From: VRUE01 sp963805455
GTDB lineage: Bacteria; Actinomycetota; Thermoleophilia; Solirubrobacterales; 70-9
Assembly (NCBI GenBank): GCA_963805455.1
Contig: CAWDUJ010000006.1
Coordinates: 310,001-374,000, forward strand
DNA: 64,000 bases
Direction of reading: 5' to 3'
The notes under the pieces were generated by a model that saw nothing but the letters and a program-made list of their open reading frames with translations, was not told the DNA's origin and made no database searches. Of the stretch, positions 1 to 8,841 are shown piece by piece. Position numbers and translations under genes: made by a program. Within the stretch, counting starts at the first letter, position 1. Each line of letters starts with the position of its first letter.

Positions 1-1254
1 GGGCGGGTCCTGCTCTCCGCGGTCCGGCCGGTCGCCGAGGAGCTGGCGGCGGCGCTTCGAGACCATCCCGGCGCCCACCGGGTCGAGGTCGCGGGCTCGG
101 CCCGGCGCTGGGCCGAGACCTGCAAGGACATCGACCTGATCGCGACGGCGGAGGAGCCGGCGGCGCTGGCCGAGCACCTCGCGTCGCACTCGCTGATCGC
201 GTCCTCCGGCACCGCCGGGCCGAACGGGGTCAGGGCCCAGACCCACAACGGGATCTCGGTCGACCTGCGGATCGTCGCCCCGGAGGCGTTCGGCAACCTG
301 CTCCAGCACTTCACCGGTTCCGCGGCCCACAACGTGGCGCTGCGCGAAGAGGCCGTCGGAAGGGGCCTCTCGGTCTCAGAGCACGGGATCACCGACACCG
401 GGAGCGGCAAGGTCGACCTCTGCGAGACCGAGGAGGGCGTCTACGAGCGCCTTGGCTACCCCTACATCGTGCCGGAGCTGCGTGAGGGAAGGGGGGAGCT
501 GAAGGCCGCCCGTGAAGGAAAGCTGCCGGACCTGGTCGCCGTCGAGGACATCCGCGGCGACCTTCACTGCCACACGACCCTCTCCGACGGGCGCAACACC
601 CTGGAGGAGATGGCCGCCGCCGGCCGCGAGCGCGGCTACGCCTACATGGCGATCACCGATCACTCGGCGAGCCACGGCTTCGGCGACCACGTCACCGCCG
701 AGCGGCTGCGGCAGCGGATCGAGGAAATCCGTGCCTGGAACGAGGGCAAACGGGGGTTCCGCCTGCTCTCCGGCTCGGAGATCAACATCGGGCTCGACGG
801 CTCGCTCGACTACCCCGACGACCTCGTCGCCGAGCTCGACTGGGTTGTCGCCAGCGTCCACACGTCGTTCTCGATTTCCGAAAAGGAGATGACCGCCCGG
901 GTGATCGCGGCGATCGAGAACCCGAACGTCAACTGCATCGGCCACCTGACCGGACGCCTGATCGGGCGCCGGGAGCCCTACGGGATCGATGTCGAGGCGG
1001 TCGCCGAGGCGGCGGCGGGGACGGGGACGATGCTGGAGATCAACGGCAACCCGAACCGCCGCGACCTCTCCGAGCACCACGCCCGCCTCGCGGTCGATGC
1101 GGGGGCGACGATCGTCCTCAACACCGACGCCCACGGCGTCGACACGCTCGACAACGTCGCCTACGCGGCCGCGACGGCGCGCCGGGCATGGTTGACGCCG
1201 AAGGACATCGCCAACACCCGGGGCTGGCGCGAGTTCAAGCGATTCTTGAGCTAG
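1..1254 (+). CDS. polX: DNA polymerase/3'-5' exonuclease PolX, 3' part (5' end outside the window)
   Basis: The frame is open from base 1, so only the last 417 residues are present. The first part resembles the palm of family X polymerases: the motif VAGSARRWAETCKDIDLI carries the paired Asp residues (DID) that bind metal, and SVDLRIV matches the third palm Asp. From about residue 180 a PHP phosphoesterase domain follows, with its metal-binding motifs visible as DLHCHTTLSDG, ITDHS, ASVHTSF, GHLTGRL and NTDAHG. Bacterial PolX of this kind does gap-filling synthesis, and its PHP domain gives 3'-5' exonuclease activity in base-excision or end-joining repair. The full protein is usually about 570 residues, so roughly 150 N-terminal residues are missing. 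The gene converges on the next gene, overlapping it by 20 bases. Confidence 0.93.
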   Translation, partial: GRVLLSAVRPVAEELAAALRDHPGAHRVEVAGSARRWAETCKDIDLIATAEEPAALAEHLASHSLIASSGTAGPNGVRAQTHNGISVDLRIVAPEAFGNLLQHFTGSAAHNVALREEAVGRGLSVSEHGITDTGSGKVDLCETEEGVYERLGYPYIVPELREGRGELKAAREGKLPDLVAVEDIRGDLHCHTTLSDGRNTLEEMAAAGRERGYAYMAITDHSASHGFGDHVTAERLRQRIEEIRAWNEGKRGFRLLSGSEINIGLDGSLDYPDDLVAELDWVVASVHTSFSISEKEMTARVIAAIENPNVNCIGHLTGRLIGRREPYGIDVEAVAEAAAGTGTMLEINGNPNRRDLSEHHARLAVDAGATIVLNTDAHGVDTLDNVAYAAATARRAWLTPKDIANTRGWREFKRFLS

Positions 1255-1765
1255 GGCCCTCGAGGCGGTCGCTCCGCAGCCCGGGGGTCCGGACCAGCTC
1301 GATCGGGCGTAGGGCGGAGTTGGGGACGACGTAGAACTTGACCCCGTCGCGCTGCTCGACTCCGAGCACCGCCGCCTCGTGGGTCCGCAGCGAGAGCGCC
1401 GCGAGGAGCGCGAAGCCTGCGCCGACCGCGGCGACTCCGGGATAGAGGACGCCGAGGATCCCGGCGGCGAGCGCCGTCACCCCGATCGGCCAGAGCCGGA
1501 CCAGGGCAATCCGCGCCGGCGTCTCGTCGGGCAGCGCGGTCGCCGTTTTGGCCCGGGCGAGGGCGTCGCGCACGCCGTCGGCGGCCCGTTCGGGGCGGCC
1601 GAGCCGGAGCCCGACCAGGAGCGCCGCCAGCCAGAGGACGGCGGAGACGAGGATCGTCCGGGTGTCGGTCTCGCGCCCGGCGCTGATCGCCGTGATCGCG
1701 CCGAGCACGGTCGCCTCGGCCCCGGCGAGGAAGACGGTGGTCCGCAGTAGGTCCGTGTACGGCAT
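1235..1765 (-). CDS. Small integral membrane protein of unknown function
   Basis: A 176-residue protein with about four hydrophobic segments (near residues 5-27, 35-52 and a long stretch around 85-125 that could form two helices) and a soluble C-terminal tail. No family is recognised. The ATG at 1765 is chosen because it follows the stop of the trehalose-phosphatase gene by only 4 bases, with an AGG-containing site inside that gene's end. The two are therefore probably co-transcribed and translationally coupled. Upstream in-frame codons belong to the antisense of otsB and are not used. The 3' end overlaps the end of polX on the other strand. Confidence 0.7.
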   Translation of the reverse strand: MPYTDLLRTTVFLAGAEATVLGAITAISAGRETDTRTILVSAVLWLAALLVGLRLGRPERAADGVRDALARAKTATALPDETPARIALVRLWPIGVTALAAGILGVLYPGVAAVGAGFALLAALSLRTHEAAVLGVEQRDGVKFYVVPNSALRPIELVRTPGLRSDRLEGPSSRIA

Positions 1766-1769
1766 TTCC

Positions 1770-2588
1770 TCAACCGGCCAGCGACTCGAGCGCCGCCAGC
1801 CAGCCGCTCGGACCGTCGACCGTCCAGTCCGATTCCTGGGCGAGCTCCGGCGGCGCCTCCGCCGATGCGATCCCGACGCAGAGCACGTCCCTGAGCTCGC
1901 CGCTTTCGCGCAGCTCGCGCAATCGGCGGAAGGCGTCGAGGTCGGTGCGGTCGTCGCCGGCGTAGACGGCGGCCCTGATCCCGTCGGTCGCCAGCAGCGC
2001 CGCCACCGCGGCGTCCTTACCGCCGCCCCCCGCCGGGCGAAGCTCGAGCACCTTGCGGCCCCAGCGCGGCTCGAGGCCGGCCCGCCCGCCCTCGGCGGCG
2101 AGCTGGTGCGCCCGCGCCTCGGCGCCGCGCTCGTCATCCGCGCCGCGCCAGTGGAGCGCCTGGATCGGGCCCTTGTCCTCGATCCGCAGGCCGGCGCCGC
2201 CGACCGTCTCGGAGCGGGCGGCGATGAACTCCGCCGCCGCCCGCTCGCGGTCACGGACCGAGGGATCGAGCTGCGGCCCGTCCTCGCCCGGCAGGAGCAG
2301 TTCGAGACCGTGGTTTCCCGCGTAGGCGATCTCCTCGACGCCGACCAGCCGCTTCGCCTCCTCGGCCTGGCGCCCGGACACGCAGCCGACGAGGCCGAAG
2401 CGGCCGCTGAGGGCGATCAGCGCCGCGCGTGCGGCCTCCGGGACCGCCGCCTGGTCGGGCCGGTCGACGATCGGCGCCAGCGTCCCGTCGACGTCGGTGA
2501 GGATCGCGGCGCGGGCAGGCTCCGCCCGCAGCGGAGCCAGTCGATCGGTCCCCGCCCCGCCCGCCCCGCTGCCGGTTTCTGGCGACAC
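1770..2588 (-). CDS. otsB: Trehalose-6-phosphate phosphatase (HAD superfamily)
   Basis: A 272-residue protein of the usual length for OtsB. HAD motif I is AILTDVDGTLAPI, with the nucleophile and general acid Asp at about residues 32 and 34. YAGNHGLE is the trehalose-phosphatase signature and VYAGDDRTDLDAF is the C-terminal acidic HAD motif. It should remove phosphate from trehalose 6-phosphate to give trehalose, a compatible solute. The frame stays open upstream, but that part is antisense to the TSUP gene, so the GTG at 2588 is preferred. It diverges from the 2607 gene with only 18 bases between them. The matching synthase otsA is not in the window. Confidence 0.9.
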   Translation of the reverse strand: MSPETGSGAGGAGTDRLAPLRAEPARAAILTDVDGTLAPIVDRPDQAAVPEAARAALIALSGRFGLVGCVSGRQAEEAKRLVGVEEIAYAGNHGLELLLPGEDGPQLDPSVRDRERAAAEFIAARSETVGGAGLRIEDKGPIQALHWRGADDERGAEARAHQLAAEGGRAGLEPRWGRKVLELRPAGGGGKDAAVAALLATDGIRAAVYAGDDRTDLDAFRRLRELRESGELRDVLCVGIASAEAPPELAQESDWTVDGPSGWLAALESLAG

Positions 2589-2606
2589 GGCGCTTAGTAT
2601 CGCGCG

Positions 2607-2972
2607 ATGCCTTCCGAGCGCACCCTGAAACTGGCCGCGGTCGGCACATTGGCGGGCCTCTTCAGCGGGCTTTTCGGGGTCGGCGGGGGGACGGTGATCG
2701 TCCCGCTGCTGATCTTCTGGTTGGGATACGGCGAGCGGCTGGCGACCGGGACCAGCCTCGGCGCGATCGTCCTGATCGGGCTCCTCGGCGCCATCGCGCA
2801 GGGGGGGATCTACGGCAACGTCCACATCTCGACCGGGCTGGCGCTGACCGCTCCCGCGATCCTCGGGATCATCCTCGGCACCGCGATCCAGCAGCGGATA
2901 CCGCAGCGCGCGGTCTCGTTCCTGTTCGCGGCGCTCCTGGTGGCGATAGCGATCGAGTTGATAATTCCGTGA
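2607..2972 (+). CDS. TSUP (TauE/SafE) family half-transporter, first half
   Basis: A 121-residue, very hydrophobic protein that begins with the family signature GLFSGLFGVGGGTVIVPLL and shows three to four membrane segments. Full TSUP permeases (sulfite, sulfoacetate or taurine-related anion export) are about 250 residues and contain two such repeats. This gene encodes one repeat only and is followed 16 bases later by a second one-repeat gene. The two products probably assemble as a heterodimer, or as the two halves of one permease. The substrate cannot be told from the sequence. The start ATG lies 18 bases from the divergent otsB start. Confidence 0.85.
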   Translation: MPSERTLKLAAVGTLAGLFSGLFGVGGGTVIVPLLIFWLGYGERLATGTSLGAIVLIGLLGAIAQGGIYGNVHISTGLALTAPAILGIILGTAIQQRIPQRAVSFLFAALLVAIAIELIIP

Positions 2973-2988
2973 CCCGGGTGGACCGAAC

Positions 2989-3396
2989 ATGAACGAGGTC
3001 CTGGCGGTTCTGATCGCGATTCTCGGCGGGCTCGCCGGCGGCCTCGTCGGGGTCGGCGGCGGGGTCCTCTTCGTCCCGGCGCTGACGATCTTCCTCGGCC
3101 TCTCGCAGGTAGAGGGCGAGTCGACCTCGCTGATGATGATCGTGATCGTCGCCTTCGTCGGCGCCTACCGGCAGCGCGGCTACGGCAACCTCAACGTCTC
3201 CGACGCGCTCTGGATCGGCGCCCTCTCGCCGATCGGGGTGCTGATCGGCGTCGTGGTCGCCAACGCGGTCCCGGAGCGGGCGCTCGAACTCGCCTTCGCG
3301 GCGCTGGCCCTGTTCGTCGCCTACACGCTCGTGCGCCGCGCACTGGCGACGGGCGAGGAACCCCCCCCCGATGGCGCTGCAGAGCCCCATCGGTAG
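2989..3396 (+). CDS. TSUP (TauE/SafE) family half-transporter, second half
   Basis: A 135-residue membrane protein that repeats the pattern of the preceding gene: GLAGGLVGVGGGVLFVPAL near the N-terminus, an ES(T)SL segment, and three to four hydrophobic helices. It equals one repeat of a TSUP permease. Its start lies 16 bases after the stop of the first half gene, so the pair is an operon. The C-terminal tail is encoded across a run of nine C residues (3361-3369), which makes the last dozen residues prone to sequencing or slippage error, but the membrane core ends before it. Confidence 0.85.
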   Translation: MNEVLAVLIAILGGLAGGLVGVGGGVLFVPALTIFLGLSQVEGESTSLMMIVIVAFVGAYRQRGYGNLNVSDALWIGALSPIGVLIGVVVANAVPERALELAFAALALFVAYTLVRRALATGEEPPPDGAAEPHR

Positions 3397-3405
3397 TCTC
3401 AAACT

Positions 3406-4266
3406 GTGGATTCTCTGACCTGGGAGACCGATGTCCCGGCACTGCGCTCCCCGATCCTCGTCTGCAGCTTCCGCGGCTGGAACGACGCCGCCGGCGCCGC
3501 CTCGACCGCGCTCGCCGCGCTCGCATCCGGGTTCGAGGCCGAGCTGATTGCCCGTGTCGATCCCGAGGACTACTTCGACTTCCAGGAGACGCGGCCGACG
3601 ATCACCCTGACCGAGGGACAGGCCCGCCACATCGAGTGGCCCCAGAACAACCTGATCGCGGCCCCCGTCCCAGGCGCCGAGCGCGACCTGGTCCTCCTCG
3701 ACGGGACCGAGCCGAACCTTCGCTGGCGGACGTTCTCGGAAACGATCGCCTCCGCCGCCGACACACTCGGGGTGGAGATGGTGGTGACGATGGGGGCGCT
3801 GATCGCCGAGGTCTCGCACACTCTCCCGGTCCCGATCACCGGGCTCGCATCCGACCCCGACCTGGTCGAAGACCTCGAGCTGCAGCGCTCCAGCTACGAA
3901 GGCCCGACCGGGATCGTCGGCGTCCTCCACGACTGCTGCAACCAGGTCGGGATCACCTCGGCCTCGCTCTGGGCCGCGGTGCCCCACTATGTGGCCGCCG
4001 TCCCCAACCCGAAGGCCGGGCTGGCGCTGCTGCGCCGGCTCGAGGGCCTGACCGGGATCGCGGTCGAGGCCCGCGAGCTCGAGGAGGAAGCGGAGAGCTA
4101 CGAGGAGCAGATCGGCCGCGCCGTCGCCGCCAACCCGGAGATCGCCGAGCTCGTCGAGCGGATCGAGGCCGAGCAGGTCGAGCAGCTGAGCGACGGCGAG
4201 GACCTGCCCTCGGCCGACTCGATCGCCCGCGAGTTCCAGCGCTTCCTGCGCCAGCAGGGCAGCTGA
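3406..4266 (+). CDS. PAC2 family protein
   Basis: A 286-residue soluble protein of the PAC2 (proteasome assembly chaperone 2) superfamily. Support is the N-terminal SPILVCSFRGWNDAAGAAS, the DPEDYFDFQETRP block and the YEGPTGIVGVLHD segment. The acidic, helical C-terminus (about residues 215-286) is typical of actinobacterial members. The bacterial role is not established; the archaeal and eukaryotic relatives act in proteasome assembly or bind nucleotides or small ligands. A GTG start at 3406 fits the domain start and lies 9 bases after the TSUP half gene, so it may share that transcript. It converges with the helicase-nuclease gene. Confidence 0.85.
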   Translation: MDSLTWETDVPALRSPILVCSFRGWNDAAGAASTALAALASGFEAELIARVDPEDYFDFQETRPTITLTEGQARHIEWPQNNLIAAPVPGAERDLVLLDGTEPNLRWRTFSETIASAADTLGVEMVVTMGALIAEVSHTLPVPITGLASDPDLVEDLELQRSSYEGPTGIVGVLHDCCNQVGITSASLWAAVPHYVAAVPNPKAGLALLRRLEGLTGIAVEARELEEEAESYEEQIGRAVAANPEIAELVERIEAEQVEQLSDGEDLPSADSIAREFQRFLRQQGS

Positions 4267-4276
4267 CCCGCCGCGC

Positions 4277-7177
4277 TCAGCTCTCGGCGGCGGGGCAGAT
4301 CAGCCGGTAGTCGCACCAGCTGCAGACCGCCGGTGAGGGCCGCGGCTCGAAGTCCTGGTCGAGGATTCCGGCGCCGACCTCGAGCACGGTTCGCTCGACC
4401 CGCTCGGCGTCGTCGGGCTTGGTCGGGGCGGCGACCTTCTCGGCGTCGAGGACGTAGTAGTAGCTGCCGTGCGAGGCCTCGATGTCCCAGGCCTGGCGGG
4501 CGGCGAGGCGGTAGAGGGCAAGCTGGAGATCGCTCTCGAGATCGGACTCGCTCTTGCGCTCGCCGGTCTTGTAGTCGATCAGCTCGTGCTCGCCGTCGGG
4601 GAGGCGGTCGACGCGGTCGACCCGGCCGCGGACGTGGTGGTCGCCGATCTTGATGTCGAACTTGCGCTCGAGCCAGACCGGTTCGCCCTCGGCGCCGCCC
4701 TCGCGCTCGCAGTAGAGGCGGAGCGCCTCGCGGGCGCGCTCGCGGTACTGGAGCTCGTCGTCGCTGGTGCCGAAGCCGCTGCGCCGCCAGCCGGCCTCGA
4801 ACAGGGCCATCAACCGCTCGAGGTCGTCCTCGCCCCCGTCGCTCTCCTCCTTGTGGAAGCGCTCGAGGACGTTGTGGATGAGGATCCCGAAGCGCTGGTT
4901 GATGGTCGGCTCCTGCGGGATCCCGAAGACCCGCGCGAACTTGTACTTCAGCGGGCATGTGAGATAGAGGCCGAGGTCGGAGGCCGAGAGGCTGAGGCCG
5001 CCGTCGCCGCGACGGGGGAGGAAGGCCTCGAGCGAGGGCTCGTGGCGGGCGCCGATCAGCTTGCGCCGGCCCTCGCGGCGGCTCTCGGAGTCGAGCAGGT
5101 AGGAGTCGAGCGCCGAGGCGTCGAGCTCGGCCTGCTGCTCGGGGGTCGCCACCTGGCGAAGCAGGCCGTTGACGGCGTCGACCGCCTCCTCTGTCGGCTG
5201 GGCGTCGCCGGGCCGCTGGGCGAGCGCCGCCAGCTTCAGCAGCTCGAGGAAGCGGGCGATCGCGCGGTTGACGTCGACGGCGGTGTCGAGGCGGGGCTCG
5301 GAGAGCTGGCGCCCTGCTTTCCATGACTCCTCGAGGACCTCCTCGCGCAGGGACCGGTAGGTCGCATGGAGGCCCTCGGCCGGGCCGAACAGCTCCTCGG
5401 CGTGGCGCTCCTCCTTCGCCCCCGCCGCGGCCAGGGCACCGGTGTAGAACGGCGAGGGCCGGACCTCGCCGCCGTCGTCGCGCTCGATCCGCGAGAGGAC
5501 GAGGCCCGAGCGCGCCGGCCGGCCGATCCGGTCCGCGGCGTCGTCCTGCTCGAGCCCGAGCACAAAGACGTGGTCGAACCCCATTCCCTTGGCGGCGTCG
5601 CGCGCGAGACCCTGGACGGAGTCCGGCGCCGGCGGCTCGGTGACTCCCGCCGGCTCGACCCCGGTTTCGGCGACGGCGCTGAGGTGGCGGACGAAGTCGC
5701 GGGTCGAGCCGTGGGGCTCGCGCCGGGCCCAGGCGGTCGCCAGCTCGGCGAGCCGGGAGAGCCCGAGCAGCCGCTCGGCGACCTCCGGCTGGGCGGCGAA
5801 CAGGCGCTGGCGCCGGATCCCGACCCGCTCGATCAGGCGGCGGACGAAGACGTCGGCGCGGCGCTCCTCCATCGCCGCCGATGCTTCGCCGTATAGCTTG
5901 AGGAAGTCCTGGATCCGCTCGCGGGCCTCGGGCGGGATCCGCGGGCTCTCGAGCGCCGCCTCGCAGGCTGAGACCATGTCGAGCTTGCGCCGCCGAGCGA
6001 TTGTCGTCAGCCGCGCGAGGTCGGCGGGAGGGAGCTCGATCGGCGGCCGGGTCAGGGCCCGCGCCGCCGCCGGGGAGTCGGCCGGGTCGGCGAGCACCCG
6101 CAGCCAGGCGATCGCGTCGCGGACCTCGGGCCGCTGGAAGAGCGCCGCCGGCCCGGAGAGGTGGAACGGGATCCCGCGCTCCTCCATCGCCGCCGCGACC
6201 GGCCCGCCCCGCATCACCGGGTCGTCGATCAGGACGCAGACATCGTCGGGCCGGGTCCCGCGTGAGAGCAGGGTCTCGACCTCGCGGGCGACAGCCTGGG
6301 CCTGGGCGCGCTCGTTGGCGCAGCGCCAGAACCGCAGCTGGGGGTCGCGGAACAGGTGCTCGAGCTGGATCGCGTCGCCGTCGGGATGGACCTCGCGGTA
6401 CCAGCCCCCGAGCTCGGCACCGGCCGGCTCGAGCGCGTAGACGTGGCGCGGGTTCTGCTTCGCGAGCGAGGCGAGCAGCGCCCGCTGCGCAGTGGTCGTG
6501 TCCTCCAGCTCGTCGACCATCACCTCGACGAAGCGCCCGGCGAGGGAATCGCGGACGTCCTCTCGCTCCTCATGGAGCCGGTTCAGGGTGAGGAAGACGT
6601 CGCCGCGGTCGAGGTTGCCGGTCGCGCCGAGGATGCGGTCGTGGGCGGCAACAAGGTCCGCGAGCTCGGCGTCGGGGGGATCGGCGCCGGCCTTGAGCGC
6701 GTCGACTCGCTCCAGCAGCCGCGCCAGCAGGCCCGCCGGGTTGCCGCGGATCTCGTGGCTTCGCAGAGGCAGGTCGTCGAGGCGGTCGAGGAGCATCGCC
6801 AACCGCTCGGCGGGGCCGAGGACCTCGAAGAACGGGTCGAGGCCGGCGGCGTCGGAGTACTCGCGCAGGATGCGTTCCCCGATCGAGTCCCAGGTCCCCA
6901 CCCAGAGCTCTCCGTGGGGATCGTCGAGGAGCGATTCGACCCGGTTCCGCAGCCGCTCGGCGCCGGCGCGGGTCGAGGCGACCATCAGGACCCGGTCGGG
7001 ATCGACCCCTCGATCTTCGGCGAGCGATGCGAGCCGCCGCGCCAGCGCCTCGCTCTTTCCGGTCCCGGGCTCGCCGAGCACCAGCAACGGAGCCTCAGCA
7101 TGCTCTATCGCCCCGGCCTCCGCGGATCCATCATCCGCCCGGGTGCTCTGCTCTCGCTCGCTCGCACTCATGATCAC
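4277..7177 (-). CDS. AddB/AdnA-like UvrD-family helicase with C-terminal PD-(D/E)XK nuclease
   Basis: A 966-residue protein joining a superfamily 1 helicase region to a RecB-type nuclease. Walker A is GEPGTGKS at about residues 35-42; DELEDTT matches helicase motif II (DExxDT); AAKGMGFDHVFVLGL matches motif V. The C-terminal nuclease shows GILIHNVLERFH, GRVDRVDRL, ELIDYKTGERK and LQLALYRLA. Cysteines in YLTCPLKYKFA and CSWCDYRLICPA fit an AddB/Dna2-type 4Fe-4S staple. The role is expected to be double-strand-break end resection. Motifs III and VI look degraded: no clear arginine finger is seen after KEERHAEEL. This suggests the subunit with the weak motor, as in AddB or AdnA. The partner subunit, adjacent in mycobacterial adnAB, is not in this window. 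Confidence 0.88.
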   Translation of the reverse strand: MIMSASEREQSTRADDGSAEAGAIEHAEAPLLVLGEPGTGKSEALARRLASLAEDRGVDPDRVLMVASTRAGAERLRNRVESLLDDPHGELWVGTWDSIGERILREYSDAAGLDPFFEVLGPAERLAMLLDRLDDLPLRSHEIRGNPAGLLARLLERVDALKAGADPPDAELADLVAAHDRILGATGNLDRGDVFLTLNRLHEEREDVRDSLAGRFVEVMVDELEDTTTAQRALLASLAKQNPRHVYALEPAGAELGGWYREVHPDGDAIQLEHLFRDPQLRFWRCANERAQAQAVAREVETLLSRGTRPDDVCVLIDDPVMRGGPVAAAMEERGIPFHLSGPAALFQRPEVRDAIAWLRVLADPADSPAAARALTRPPIELPPADLARLTTIARRRKLDMVSACEAALESPRIPPEARERIQDFLKLYGEASAAMEERRADVFVRRLIERVGIRRQRLFAAQPEVAERLLGLSRLAELATAWARREPHGSTRDFVRHLSAVAETGVEPAGVTEPPAPDSVQGLARDAAKGMGFDHVFVLGLEQDDAADRIGRPARSGLVLSRIERDDGGEVRPSPFYTGALAAAGAKEERHAEELFGPAEGLHATYRSLREEVLEESWKAGRQLSEPRLDTAVDVNRAIARFLELLKLAALAQRPGDAQPTEEAVDAVNGLLRQVATPEQQAELDASALDSYLLDSESRREGRRKLIGARHEPSLEAFLPRRGDGGLSLSASDLGLYLTCPLKYKFARVFGIPQEPTINQRFGILIHNVLERFHKEESDGGEDDLERLMALFEAGWRRSGFGTSDDELQYRERAREALRLYCEREGGAEGEPVWLERKFDIKIGDHHVRGRVDRVDRLPDGEHELIDYKTGERKSESDLESDLQLALYRLAARQAWDIEASHGSYYYVLDAEKVAAPTKPDDAERVERTVLEVGAGILDQDFEPRPSPAVCSWCDYRLICPAAES

Positions 7178-7250
7178 CGGCTTCCTTGCTCGCTCGCTAC
7201 CGCGTCCGCCCCGGGCGGGTAGGCCTTCTCCCCAAAGCTAGCGACATACC

Positions 7251-8093
7251 ATGGTCGTGATGGACGTTCTATCCGCAGATTGGCGGGGAATCTGCCGCCG
7301 GATCGTGGTCGAGCAGCAGCGGATCTTCGACTCGACGCCGGGGATCGAGGAGCGGACCGTCTACGAGGGGATCGGCGAGGGGGGCGACCGGGCGCTCGCG
7401 ATCGACCGCCGCTGCGAGGACGTGGTCTTCGCCGAGCTCGAGACGCTGGCCGCCGAGGGTGCCTCGTTCGTCGCCGTCTCCGAGGAGCGCGGTGAGGTCA
7501 GCTTCGGCGAGGGCGGGGAGGGCGGCGAGGCGCGGGTCGTGATCGACCCGATCGACGGCTCGCTCAACGCCCGCCGCACGCTCCCCTCCCACAGCCTCAG
7601 CATCGCGGTCGCCTCCGGGCACTCGATGGCCGACGTCGAGTTCGGCTATGTCTACGACTTCGGTGCCGGCGAGGAGTTCGCCGCGCGGCGCGGCGCCGGC
7701 GTCACCCTCGACGAGCGGGCGATCAGGGTCGGAGATGACCGCGAGAAGCTCGAGCTGCTCGGGGTCGAGTCGGCCGAGCCGCGCTGGGCGATGCCCGCGC
7801 TCGAGGTCCTCGACGGGCAGGTCTACCGGCTTCGCGTCGTCGGCTCGATCGCGATCTCCGCCTGTTACGTCGCCGCCGGCCGCTTCGACGCGATGCTGAG
7901 CCTCCGCCCCTGCCGCTCGGTCGACATCGCCGCCGCCCAGCTGATCGCCCGCGAGGCGGGTGGGCGGGTCACCTTCGGCCGGCTCGGCCCCGAGGGCGCC
8001 GACCTCGCTCTCGACGCCCGTTACCCGGTCGGCGCCGCCGCCGGGCGGCTCGGGATGGCGGTCGTCCAGGGCGGCCTTGAGACCTTCGCCTGA
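7251..8093 (+). CDS. Inositol monophosphatase family protein
   Basis: A 280-residue member of the Li-sensitive, Mg-dependent sugar-phosphatase superfamily. The metal-binding signature is VVIDPIDGSLNARRT (usual form DPIDGT.N), preceded by VAVSEERG, which supplies the catalytic Glu. The C-terminal Asp is in SVDIAAAQLIAREAGG (usual form WD.AAG.L...AGG). The substrate could be inositol 1-phosphate, fructose 1,6-bisphosphate, NADP or PAP, and cannot be decided from sequence. It diverges from the helicase gene, and the start ATG at 7251 is the first in the conserved frame; the ATG at 7260 is an alternative. Confidence 0.85.
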   Translation: MVVMDVLSADWRGICRRIVVEQQRIFDSTPGIEERTVYEGIGEGGDRALAIDRRCEDVVFAELETLAAEGASFVAVSEERGEVSFGEGGEGGEARVVIDPIDGSLNARRTLPSHSLSIAVASGHSMADVEFGYVYDFGAGEEFAARRGAGVTLDERAIRVGDDREKLELLGVESAEPRWAMPALEVLDGQVYRLRVVGSIAISACYVAAGRFDAMLSLRPCRSVDIAAAQLIAREAGGRVTFGRLGPEGADLALDARYPVGAAAGRLGMAVVQGGLETFA

Positions 8094-8136
8094 TGCTGCG
8101 AGGATCGCTCGGAGTGCGAAGCAGGAGACGGTCGAT

Positions 8137-8790
8137 TTGAAGACGGCGATCCTCGTCTACGAGGAGATGACGGTCCTCGACGCGATCGGGCCCTACGACG
8201 TCTTCCGCTCGGTGCCCGGCTGGGAGGTGGCGTTCGTCGGCAAGGAGCGGGGCGAGGTGCGAGACGAACCCGGCACGCTCGGGATCAACGCCGACCATGC
8301 GCTCGATGAGGTGACAGACCCCGACATCGTCCTCGTCCCCGGCGGAGCCGGGAGCCGGCCGCTGATGAAGGACGAGGGGGTCCTCTCCTGGCTGCGGGCG
8401 GTCGATGAACGGACCAAGTGGACGACCTCCGTCTGCACCGGCTCTCTCATCCTCGGCGCCGCCGGGTTGCTCGAGGGCAGGCGGGCGACCGGCCACTGGC
8501 TCTTCCTCGAGCCGCTGCGCAGCCTCGGCGCCGACCCGGTCGGCGGCCGCTACGTCGAGGACGGCAAGGTGATCACGGCGGCGGGGGTATCGGCGGGAAT
8601 CGACATGGCGCTCCACCTCGTCTCCCGTGAGCTCGGGCCCGAGGTCGCGCAATCGGTGCAGCTCGGCATCGAGTACGACCCCCAGCCCCCGTTCGACGCC
8701 GGCTCGCCGCAGAAGGCGCCGGCGGCGATCGTCGAGGCGGTGACCGCTATCGCGGGCCCGACCGACGACTGGGTCGAAACTCCGCTGTAA
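8137..8790 (+). CDS. DJ-1/PfpI family protein, isonitrile hydratase-like
   Basis: A 217-residue protein with the class I glutamine amidotransferase-like fold of DJ-1/PfpI. The start KTAILVYEEMTVLDAIGPYDVF resembles InhA and the sensor domains of GlxA-type regulators. The nucleophile elbow is SVCTGSLILGAAGLL with Cys near residue 98, followed by GRRATGHWLFLE. It could be an isonitrile hydratase or another hydrolase or deglycase; no DNA-binding domain is attached. No ATG or GTG lies near the conserved start. A TTG at 8137 has AGGAGA 8 bases upstream and is chosen over the much longer open frame from 7960, which overlaps the previous gene. Confidence 0.82.
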   Translation: MKTAILVYEEMTVLDAIGPYDVFRSVPGWEVAFVGKERGEVRDEPGTLGINADHALDEVTDPDIVLVPGGAGSRPLMKDEGVLSWLRAVDERTKWTTSVCTGSLILGAAGLLEGRRATGHWLFLEPLRSLGADPVGGRYVEDGKVITAAGVSAGIDMALHLVSRELGPEVAQSVQLGIEYDPQPPFDAGSPQKAPAAIVEAVTAIAGPTDDWVETPL

Positions 8791-8812
8791 CCTCCCGCGC
8801 GAGCCAGTTTAC

Positions 8813-8841
8813 AAACGTGTGTTCGCTAAGAACGTATGTTC
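8813..8841 (+). promoter_or_regulatory. Two SOS-box-like (LexA) sites
   Basis: GAACGTATGTTC at 8830-8841 matches the actinobacterial and Bacillus-type LexA operator GAAC-N4-GTTC in full. AAACGTGTGTTC at 8813-8824 matches it with one change in the left arm. The two sites lie 17 bases apart, just upstream of the basic protein gene, and a possible -10 (TACACT, 8844-8849) follows immediately. LexA binding here is inferred from the match, not shown. Confidence 0.5.

Noticed and set aside
3361..3369. Run of nine C as a phase-variation switch
   Set aside because: It affects only the last residues of a half-transporter and such runs are common in GC-rich DNA; no sign that it controls expression.
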